Under the pieces are notes generated by a model. The model had not been told where the DNA came from and made no database searches. It worked only from the letters and a program-made list of their open reading frames with translations. Shown here piece after piece: positions 1-5,175 of a stretch of DNA of 15,070 nt. Origin of the DNA: Terriglobus sp. (GTDB lineage Bacteria; Acidobacteriota; Terriglobia; Terriglobales; Acidobacteriaceae); the NCBI GenBank assembly GCA_023265355.1, contig JAHFTZ010000009.1, positions 1 to 15,070 of the forward strand, in the 5' to 3' direction. The position numbers and the translations under genes are program-made. The stretch's first letter is position 1. Each line of letters opens with the position of its first letter.

Positions 1-191
1 AACTGATCAAGCAGGAACGCGAAAAGCGTGCTTCGGCCGAGGCCGAGGTGAAGCAGTTGCGCGAAGAGTTGGAGATGACGAACGAAGAGGTTTCTTCGCT
101 CTCCGTGGAACTGGCCGGATTGAAACAGGAGCGCGAGTCTGTGAAATCCCGCGTGGATACCATGCTGCAACAGCTGGACGAGCTTCTTTAG
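1..191 (+). CDS. Coiled-coil protein, C-terminal part, possibly ZapB-like
   Basis: The left edge cuts this gene. The reading frame is open from base 3 to a TAG at 189-191 and gives about 62 residues. They are almost all Lys, Glu, Arg, Gln, Leu and Val in a heptad-like pattern, with repeated Leu/Val at a and d positions, ending in a Leu-rich tail (QQLDELL). This is a continuous coiled coil. zapA starts 14 bases after the stop, so the two are probably co-transcribed. ZapB-like coiled-coil division proteins are often found before zapA, which makes a Z-ring role likely. The sequence itself shows only the coiled coil, and the N-terminus is unseen. Other short coiled-coil proteins could look the same. 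Confidence 0.7.
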   Translation, partial: LIKQEREKRASAEAEVKQLREELEMTNEEVSSLSVELAGLKQERESVKSRVDTMLQQLDELL

Positions 192-205
192 GCCCTGGAG
201 AAACT

Positions 206-547
206 ATGGACGAAGAGAAGAACGAGCAACCCGTACCCCGTTCGGTCTCCGTGGAGATCTACGACCAGGTCTATCGTCTCCGCGGCGTTGACCCGGAGCA
301 CATCGAGCAACTGGCTTCGATCGTAGACGCGAAGATGCGCGCAGTATCGTCGCACGGTTCCACCGTGGATTCGCTGCGCGTAGCCGTACTTGCTGCCCTG
401 AATATCGCGGACGAACTGGTAGAGATGCGGCGTCTGCATACAGAGCTGCTGGGATCGCTTGACCGAACCCAGAGTTCGGTGCGCAGCCGTGCGGGATCGC
501 TGAACGGCCTGCTGGACGAAGTTCTTTTGGAACGCATCGCGGGTTAA
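206..547 (+). CDS. zapA: Cell division protein ZapA
   Basis: This 113-residue protein has the ZapA layout. An N-terminal globular part carries a pattern like VSVEIYDQVYRLRG, followed by DPEHIEQLASIVDAKM, and a C-terminal helix (about residues 55-110, rich in Leu, Arg and Glu) forms the dimer and tetramer coiled coil. In the known family, ZapA binds FtsZ in the cytoplasm, bundles its filaments and stabilises the Z ring. The length is normal. The ATG at 206 is preceded by GGAG at 197-200 with 5-base spacing. The gene follows the coiled-coil gene by 14 bases, so they form an operon. A palindrome begins 16 bases after the stop, and a 6S RNA candidate lies about 770 bases downstream. Confidence 0.9.
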   Translation: MDEEKNEQPVPRSVSVEIYDQVYRLRGVDPEHIEQLASIVDAKMRAVSSHGSTVDSLRVAVLAALNIADELVEMRRLHTELLGSLDRTQSSVRSRAGSLNGLLDEVLLERIAG

Positions 548-562
548 TCTGGGGCACCAACC

Positions 563-612
563 CGTCATTTCGACTGACAAAAGCAGATCTCTCCACTTCG
601 GTCGAGATGACG
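563..612. repeat. REP-like palindromic element after zapA
   Basis: The arms CGTCATTTCGAC (563-574) and GTCGAGATGACG (601-612) are inverted copies with one mismatch. The 26-base centre contains AAAGCAGATCTCTCCACTTC. Read on the minus strand, this is the 'CGTC-ATCTCGACC-GAAGTGGAGAGATCTGC' type of sequence that I recall as dispersed in many copies between genes of Terriglobia genomes. Chance translations of it (ISTEVERS, SSRPKWRDLL) often appear as false proteins. The RNA would form a stem-loop just after the zapA stop and could protect the mRNA end or cause termination, though no U-run follows. Copy number cannot be judged from one copy in this window. Confidence 0.75.
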
Positions 613-772
613 AAGCGTATGGCCATGTGGGAGGATGTCGCTCACGCATTCGAAAACGTAGCACTTTATTTTTATTCACTTGTTGCGTCTGCGCGTGAGA
701 GCTTTCGGACACGCGTAGATGCTCGCCTCTTGCGACTCCTCTCGGCTCGCCAAAGTGCGCGGCCTCTGAAAG

Positions 773-997
773 CTATTCCCGCTTCATCCGCAGATCATTC
801 TCGAGCAGATGTGCCGCCTGATCGATCTCTGCTGCGTAAGCCCGTATGTGCACAGTAGTCGATCCATCCCGCTGTATGAGATACGCCAGGTTTCGGATTC
901 TTTCCAGTTCGCAAAAGACGGGATCTACGGCCTTCTCCGACCCGGCCCCGTTTTTCACTACAGAATTTTTCTCGGCATCTTTGTAGTGTCTGTCCAT
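773..997 (-). CDS. Small hydrophilic helical protein, 74 residues, unknown function
   Basis: I do not recognise the family. The ATG at 997 has AAGGG seven bases upstream on the minus strand. The product has a charged, flexible N-terminal third and a helical region from about residue 28 (FCELERIRNLAYLIQRDG, then IRAYAAEIDQAAHLLENDL), with no membrane segment or signal peptide and one Cys near residue 29. The frame stays open further upstream, but this start is the one with a ribosome site. It sits behind a plausible promoter with a palindrome between the -35 and -10 boxes. It is transcribed against zapA and the 6S RNA, and no terminator is evident after its TAG. I infer a small cytoplasmic protein; a chance ORF remains possible. 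Confidence 0.55.
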   Translation of the reverse strand: MDRHYKDAEKNSVVKNGAGSEKAVDPVFCELERIRNLAYLIQRDGSTTVHIRAYAAEIDQAAHLLENDLRMKRE

Positions 998-1020
998 GGC
1001 ATCACCCTTAACCCAAGTGT

Positions 1021-1045
1021 TTCTCTGCGCTGCTCCAGCAGAGAA
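1021..1045 (-). promoter_or_regulatory. Hairpin in the leader of the small minus-strand gene
   Basis: The arms TTCTCTG (1021-1027) and CAGAGAA (1039-1045) pair perfectly. Inside them CTG/CAG add three more pairs around a CTC loop, with two bases bulged. It lies about 24 bases before the ATG at 997 and inside the predicted 55-base leader. There is no U-run after it on either strand, so it does not look like a terminator. It may affect mRNA stability or translation; this is inference. Confidence 0.45.
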
Positions 1046-1058
1046 GGAGCGAAACGAA

Positions 1059-1087
1059 ATCATATGCCGGATTGAAATCTCCGGCAA
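1059..1087 (-). promoter_or_regulatory. Promoter with operator-like palindrome for the small gene
   Basis: On the minus strand, TTGCCG (1087-1082) and TATGAT (1064-1059) are separated by exactly 17 bases and match the -35 and -10 consensus in 4 and 5 of 6 positions. Perfect 7-base inverted arms, TCCGGCA at 1080-1086 and TGCCGGA at 1065-1071, span the space from the -35 box up to the -10 box, around an 8-base centre. Such placement is typical of a repressor site that blocks RNA polymerase. The predicted start is near 1052, giving a leader of about 55 bases. No regulator for it is visible nearby. Confidence 0.5.
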
Positions 1088-1285
1088 TTGGCTGTTACGA
1101 CCGACGCACCTGCAAGGAAAACATCCTGTTGTTTTCGATTCCATCTCTCCTCTTCCCTCTTCAACAAAGACGGCATTCTGCGACATGACGGAGTCCGGTA
1201 ACTCGTTTTGGCGCCTTCTGGCTCGGAACTTTGAGCAAAGCCCCCATAGGTGCCCTCTCTACACACGAAAGTCGACAGTGACAGC

Positions 1286-1314
1286 TTGCCATTCCGGGAC
1301 GCCCCGCGTAGCAT
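1286..1314 (+). promoter_or_regulatory. Promoter of the 6S RNA candidate
   Basis: TTGCCA (1286-1291, 5 of 6 to TTGACA) and TAGCAT (1309-1314, 4 of 6 to TATAAT) are separated by exactly 17 bases. Six bases (CCATCC) then lead to A1321 as predicted +1. That base is also the first base of the long closing stem of the RNA, so promoter and structure agree independently. Confidence 0.65.
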
Positions 1315-1320
1315 CCATCC

Positions 1321-1517
1321 AGAGAACTGGCCTGCAAGGCAGGTATGGCGAATCACGCTGGTTGAACCAACATTCATTGAACAGGGGCTTAGCTCGTATA
1401 CATGGTTCGGTGCGCAATGTCCGCCAGTCCGGAATGCCTAAAGAGCCACGGCCGAGTCCCGCCGTCTTAGACGGGTTCACCAGCGCCTCGCTGCACGGCT
1501 GAGCGGGTCAGTTTTCT
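1321..1517 (+). ncRNA. ssrS: 6S RNA candidate
   Basis: 6S RNA mimics an open promoter and binds sigma-70-type RNA polymerase in slow growth. The 197-base region folds into the expected long rod. The closing stem pairs 1321-1335 (AGAGAACTGGCCTGC) with 1503-1517 (GCGGGTCAGTTTTCT), 15 pairs with G-U wobbles. An inner stem pairs 1356-1368 (CGCTGGTTGAACC) with 1474-1485 (GGTTCACCAGCG) with one bulge. A central bubble follows, whose 3' side can form CCGTC/GACGG. The terminal hairpin pairs TTCGG-TGCG (1406-1414) with CGCCA and CCGGAA (1422-1434). ATGCCTAAAGAGCCACGGCC (1434-1453) resembles, from memory, the E. coli 3' segment GAAGCCTTAAAACTGCGACG. Length and position after zapA are typical. A covariance search was not run. 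No protein reading of this stretch is convincing. Confidence 0.75.
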
Positions 1518-1574
1518 TCTCCTTTGTTGCGCGGGATGATCCTGCGCTTGTTTCCCCACAGAGCCCGTACGCCC

Positions 1575-2330
1575 ATGCATCCACATCTCTTTCATCTTGG
1601 CCCCGTCACACTGCAGACCTACGGCGCGGTGGCGGCGCTTGGCCTCGTGCTCGCCATGGTGCTGGCCGCCCGCAATGCGCGTGTAGCCGGCCTGGAAGAA
1701 GATGCGGTGTGGAGCGCCTGCCTGGCCGCCATCGTCGGTACGCTGGTGGTCTCGCGCATTGTGCTGGCGGTGGAAAACCTTCGTGCGTTTCGTCTCTATC
1801 CGCTGCTCATTCTTACCTTGCCCACCGTGACGCGCTTTGGACTCACGGTAAGCATCCTCTCCGGAGTAACCTACGCGATGTATCGCAGGCTCCCCTTGCG
1901 CGTCCTGGGAGACGCTGTTGCGCCTGCAGCGATGCTCCTCGCGGCGTTCCTTCACTTTGGCGACCTGATGGCCGGAAACGATGTCGGTTCGGCCACAACG
2001 GGCGCTTTTGGACGCCTGGTGCCATCGCTGCACAGCGCCAACGGCGTTGGATCGCATCCGGTGGCGCTCTACAGCGCCGTGGCGCATCTGCTGATTGCTG
2101 GCCTCGGCGTCTGGTATCTGCCGCGCAGGCGACACGCCGGTGAAGTCCTGGGTGGAACCGTCATGCTCTCCGCCGCAGCGCGCTTTCTGATCGACTGCGT
2201 GCGCCCCGCTCCGATCGAGGCTGCGACGGTTTTTGCAGGGCTTCGCGTCGATCAGTACCTTCTGCTCTGTATCGTAGTAAGTGGCGGCGCTCTTTTGCTG
2301 CAGTCGAAGGAGCATCAGCGTGCCATCTAA
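1575..2330 (+). CDS. Divergent prolipoprotein diacylglyceryl transferase (Lgt) homologue, probably not catalytic
   Basis: This 251-residue inner-membrane protein has about six hydrophobic segments. It starts MHPHLFHLGPVTLQTYG, as Lgt proteins do. HPVALY (161-166) matches the Lgt HPxQLYE motif, and RFLIDCVR (203-210) matches RFxxExxR with Asp in place of Glu. Lgt moves diacylglycerol from phosphatidylglycerol to the lipobox Cys of prolipoproteins. The signature RxGNFxNGExWG is replaced by HFGDLMAGNDVG (127-138), so the essential Arg and Asn are His and Asp, and the HGG motif with its catalytic His is absent (TRFGLTVSILSG at 86-97). Classical activity is doubtful. The start at 1575 is chosen by family; TTG 1524 and ATG 1536 lie upstream in frame and no site has a strong ribosome binding sequence. 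It overlaps the next gene. Confidence 0.75.
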   Translation: MHPHLFHLGPVTLQTYGAVAALGLVLAMVLAARNARVAGLEEDAVWSACLAAIVGTLVVSRIVLAVENLRAFRLYPLLILTLPTVTRFGLTVSILSGVTYAMYRRLPLRVLGDAVAPAAMLLAAFLHFGDLMAGNDVGSATTGAFGRLVPSLHSANGVGSHPVALYSAVAHLLIAGLGVWYLPRRRHAGEVLGGTVMLSAAARFLIDCVRPAPIEAATVFAGLRVDQYLLLCIVVSGGALLLQSKEHQRAI

Positions 2331-3645
2331 AAACATGTTGCCCAAGGGCAAACGAAGACAGACAGTCAAACACCTCTACCGCGCACAGCGTGGCGTAGAC
2401 CCCGTTGTAGCCGAGGGAGAAGAGGCTACGGAGACATCTCCGGTAGAAACCACGGCAGGGCATGTCCCCTCCACGCCTAAGGTCAAGGCTCCCACCGCCG
2501 TGCCTGTCCTCGAAGACGAAGATATTGAGTCCGAGGGCGACATCCGCAGCTTCAGCGCAGACGCAGCCGCTGCCGGGCTTCGCCTCGACGCTTACCTCGC
2601 CAAGGCCATGCCCGACATCTCGCGCGGACGCGTGCAGCTACTCATCGAGCAGGGCCAGGTGCGCGTGGACGGCAAGACCGCAAAGAACAAGCTCAAGCTG
2701 CTGGGCGGAGAGCGCATTGAAATCGAAGGCGAACCACGCCCCGCACCACTGAAGGCAATGGCGGAAGACATTCCGCTGAAGATCGTCTACGAGGACGAGC
2801 ACATGGCCGTCATCGACAAGCCCGCGGGCATGATGGTGCACGCCGGTTCCGGCCTGACCGACGACGCGCGCAGCGGCGGAACGCTGGTGAACGCCCTTCT
2901 GCATCACTTCAACGTAAACCTGTCCAGCGTGGGCGGAGAGCTTCGTCCCGGCATCGTGCATCGTCTGGATAAGCAGACCTCCGGCCTGATCATGGTGGCG
3001 AAGAACGACCGCACGCATCGTGCCCTGGGCGAGATGTTCTCCGACCGCTCTCTGGAGAAGCGCTACCTTGCGCTGGTGCATGGCGAGATCGGGGCGAAGG
3101 CGCGCGGCAACGCAGAGCGTGATCGCGGCACCATCAACCTGCCCATCGGTCGCGATCCCATCCGAAGAACGCGCATGACGACGCGTTCGCGGCAGAGCTG
3201 GATGACGACAGAAAGCCCTGGCACGCCCTCGAAGCTGCATCCCGAGGAGCGCGAGCCGATGAAGGAACCGAAGCTCTACGAGGCGCGCGCTGCAGTCTCG
3301 CACTACGAGGTGTTGGAGCGGCTGGACACCTCCGCAGGCAAGTTCACGCTGTTGGAGGTGCTGATCGAAACCGGACGCACCCACCAGATTCGCGTACACA
3401 TGCAGGCCATCGGTCATCCCGTCGTGGGCGACACGCTCTACGGCGCGCCTGCGCGCATCGTGGGTCTGCACCGCCCCGAAGATGGCGATCGTGCCACCTT
3501 GCCCCGGAATTTTCTGCATGCGAAAGAGCTGCGTCTGGCGCATCCGATCACGGGCGAGGAGCTGGACCTCGAAGCGGAGTTGCCTGCAGATCTGACAGAA
3601 CTTCTGGATCGTCTGCGCTCCCTCCCTCCCAAACCAAAGGAGTAG
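2320..3645 (+). CDS. RluA/RluD-family 23S rRNA pseudouridine synthase
   Basis: This cytoplasmic enzyme of 441 residues converts uridine to pseudouridine in RNA. After a polar, acidic, low-complexity N-terminal extension (about 1-76) comes an S4 RNA-binding domain (77-137, GLRLDAYLAKAMPDISRGRV). The catalytic domain follows with DKPAGMMVH and the RluA signature GIVHRLDKQTSGL (catalytic Asp about 217). Later motifs are EKRYLALVHG, ETGRTHQIRVHM and HPVVGDTLYG. A polar insert of about 40 residues (284-323, rich in Arg, Thr, Ser, Glu) sits between the IGRDP motif and the next strand, making the protein longer than RluD (about 326). GTG 2320 is chosen because AAGGAG lies at 2307-2312 with 7-base spacing. 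It overlaps the Lgt-like stop by 11 bases, so translation is probably coupled. ATG 2335 is the alternative. The pattern is closest to RluD; the exact target uridine is unknown. Confidence 0.88.
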   Translation: MPSKNMLPKGKRRQTVKHLYRAQRGVDPVVAEGEEATETSPVETTAGHVPSTPKVKAPTAVPVLEDEDIESEGDIRSFSADAAAAGLRLDAYLAKAMPDISRGRVQLLIEQGQVRVDGKTAKNKLKLLGGERIEIEGEPRPAPLKAMAEDIPLKIVYEDEHMAVIDKPAGMMVHAGSGLTDDARSGGTLVNALLHHFNVNLSSVGGELRPGIVHRLDKQTSGLIMVAKNDRTHRALGEMFSDRSLEKRYLALVHGEIGAKARGNAERDRGTINLPIGRDPIRRTRMTTRSRQSWMTTESPGTPSKLHPEEREPMKEPKLYEARAAVSHYEVLERLDTSAGKFTLLEVLIETGRTHQIRVHMQAIGHPVVGDTLYGAPARIVGLHRPEDGDRATLPRNFLHAKELRLAHPITGEELDLEAELPADLTELLDRLRSLPPKPKE

Positions 3646-3667
3646 AAAACGCATGAGGGCCCTGGCT

Positions 3668-3676
3668 TGGTAGAAT
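3668..3676 (+). promoter_or_regulatory. Extended -10 promoter directly before a GTG start
   Basis: TGG-TAGAAT (3668-3676) is an extended -10 element (TGn before TAGAAT, 5 of 6). No good -35 box is seen 16-18 bases upstream. The predicted +1 falls at 3683-3684, at the GTG of the VWA gene, and there is no Shine-Dalgarno sequence between. This fits a leaderless transcript. Confidence 0.5.
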
Positions 3677-3683
3677 CACACCC

Positions 3684-4709
3684 GTGATTCCCGCCCGCAT
3701 CTTTGCCGCTTCCCTTCTGCTCGTCTCCCTCGCTGCCATAGCGCAGACAGGAGCACCAGCCACGCCTTCCGCACCGGCCACACCACCTGCCCAGACCGCA
3801 CCGTCACAGACCACGCCTGCTCCAGAGCTTCAGCAGCGCCCAGCCGCTCCGGATGGCACCGTGGCCACCGCACCGACGATTACCACCTTCGCCCGCGAAG
3901 TCAGCCAGATCTTTACCGTGACCGACAAGAATGGCCGCTTCGTCACCGGTCTGCGGCAGCAGGACTTCGGTCTTCTCGACGACAACCGCCCGCCCGAACG
4001 CGTGATCAAGTTCACGCAGCAGACGAACCTACCCCTGCGCGTCGGCGTCATGATGGACACCTCCGGCTCCATCCGCCAGCGCTTTCAGTTCGAGCAGGAC
4101 GCCGCTACCGAGTTCTTTCTGCAGGTGCTGCATCGCGGCGATGCCGCCTTTGTGATGGGCTTCGACGTAAAGACAGATCTCGCGCAGGACTACACAAATA
4201 GCGTCGATCTCCTCAACCAGGCCATCCATAAGCTACGTCCCGGAGGCGGCACAGCCTTCTTCGATGCTCTGTACACGACCTGCCGCGACCAGATGCTGAC
4301 GCTCAAAGAGAGCAACACCGTGCGCCGCGCTCTAATCGTCGTCTCCGACGGACATGACAACCAGTCCCGCGCGCAGGAGAACGATGCAATCAAGATGTGC
4401 CAGCGCGCGGAGACGATCGTATACACGATCTCCACGAATATCAGTCCAACCAAGGACTCCGCCGACGAAGTCCTCCGCCGCATCGCAGATGCAACCGGCG
4501 GACGCGTCTTCTTCCCCAACCGCATCGAAGATGTCGCCAACGGATTCCACTCAATCGAAGAAGAGCTGCGGTCGCAGTATCTGCTGCAGTATCGCCCGGC
4601 GGACTTCAGGCAGGACGGAGCATTTCGACCGATTTACCTGAAAGCCGTCGATCAGCGCTACACCGTTCATACGCGTAAGGGATACTTCGCTCCAAGGCCT
4701 CTGCAGTAG
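3684..4709 (+). CDS. Secreted VWA-domain protein (VWFA-related Acidobacterial type)
   Basis: This 341-residue exported protein has a Sec signal peptide (1-20, cleavage likely AIA|Q) and a Pro/Ala/Thr-rich linker to about residue 65. Next is a beta-rich domain (FTVTDKNGRFVTGLRQQDFGLLDD), then a von Willebrand A domain from about 117. Its metal-binding MIDAS is complete: DTSGS (125-129), Thr190 in GGGTAFFDAL, and Asp222 in SDGHDN. The C-terminus has EELRSQYLLQYRP and ends HTRKGYFAP, the ending usual in this acidobacterial family (TIGR03436 type). VWA domains bind protein partners through a divalent metal; the partner here is unknown. The start is GTG with no ribosome site, since the only nearby ATG (3653) is out of frame. 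It converges on the DUF1641 gene with 16 bases between stops and no visible terminator. Confidence 0.88.
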   Translation: MIPARIFAASLLLVSLAAIAQTGAPATPSAPATPPAQTAPSQTTPAPELQQRPAAPDGTVATAPTITTFAREVSQIFTVTDKNGRFVTGLRQQDFGLLDDNRPPERVIKFTQQTNLPLRVGVMMDTSGSIRQRFQFEQDAATEFFLQVLHRGDAAFVMGFDVKTDLAQDYTNSVDLLNQAIHKLRPGGGTAFFDALYTTCRDQMLTLKESNTVRRALIVVSDGHDNQSRAQENDAIKMCQRAETIVYTISTNISPTKDSADEVLRRIADATGGRVFFPNRIEDVANGFHSIEEELRSQYLLQYRPADFRQDGAFRPIYLKAVDQRYTVHTRKGYFAPRPLQ

Positions 4710-4725
4710 GGTTTATCTGACAAAA

Positions 4726-5166
4726 CTAGCTGCGGCGGCCCAGGCCTACGAGGAGAGATGTGAGCACGCCGAGGCCACGCCGAGCCTCTGGCGTGCGCGT
4801 ACGCCGGAAGATCTGCCAGAACGTTGGCGGCTCTGCACTCTTTGCTTCTTCCTCTACCTCAGCCACGGCGGACGAAAGCGCTTCAGGGTCGATAGAGCTC
4901 AGGATCTTGCTCAGGCTAACGACATTGCGTATGGCGGCAATCACTGGCCTCTGCTTCGCTCCTGTAGCCAGTTCTTCAAAGACCGCATCCCGCGCATGGA
5001 CGACGCCGTGGAGAGCATCGAGCAGCCCTTTGTCGTGCGCCTCCTGCAGCAGGTCATAGACGACCAGCAAAGCTTCCGCATGCTCAACAGGCGCAGCGGC
5101 GAGGCGGCGTTGCAGCTCCTGCGTTGGGTCAATCGGTTTCGGTTCAAATGCAATGGGAGCGGCCAC
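4726..5166 (-). CDS. DUF1641 protein (YrhD type), formate dehydrogenase partner
   Basis: This 146-residue, mainly helical cytoplasmic protein has no signal peptide. The pattern AEALLVVYDLLQEAHDKGLLDALHG at 34-58 followed by RNVVSLSKILSSIDPEAL matches the DUF1641 family as I remember it. Members are usually encoded beside formate dehydrogenase alpha subunits of the YrhE type, as in Bacillus (yrhD-yrhE), but their biochemical role is not established. Translation starts at GTG 5166, with AGGAG (5177-5173 on the minus strand) 6 bases upstream. That site overlaps the TAG of the dehydrogenase gene, so the two are translationally linked. The C-terminal part (about 110-146) is basic with RRTRTPEARRG and a hydrophobic stretch, GVLTSLLVGL, which could touch a membrane; this is inference. 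Confidence 0.82.
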   Translation of the reverse strand: MAAPIAFEPKPIDPTQELQRRLAAAPVEHAEALLVVYDLLQEAHDKGLLDALHGVVHARDAVFEELATGAKQRPVIAAIRNVVSLSKILSSIDPEALSSAVAEVEEEAKSAEPPTFWQIFRRTRTPEARRGLGVLTSLLVGLGRRS

Positions 5167-5175
5167 GTAGATCTC

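Noticed and set aside
188..712. Long minus-strand ORFs across zapA and the palindrome (188-712 and 204-626)
   Set aside because: They are antisense to zapA and include the known chance peptides of the palindromic element (SSRPKWRDLL, ISTEVERS). No ribosome site or family pattern was seen.
607..858. Plus-strand ORF of 83 codons
   Set aside because: It starts inside the palindrome, has no ribosome site, and its composition does not look like a protein; it opposes the better-supported small gene.
1381..1480. tRNA-like pieces (GGGGCTTAGCTCG and GGGTTCACC)
   Set aside because: No acceptor stem or anticodon arm can be formed with correct spacing; the bases are better used in the 6S fold.
1060..1502. 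ORFs on both strands over the 6S RNA region
   Set aside because: They overlap a structured RNA candidate, lack ribosome sites, and show no recognisable protein pattern.
4710..4725. Search for a bidirectional terminator between the converging VWA and DUF1641 genes
   Set aside because: Only 16 bases separate the stops and no stem-loop with a U-run is present.
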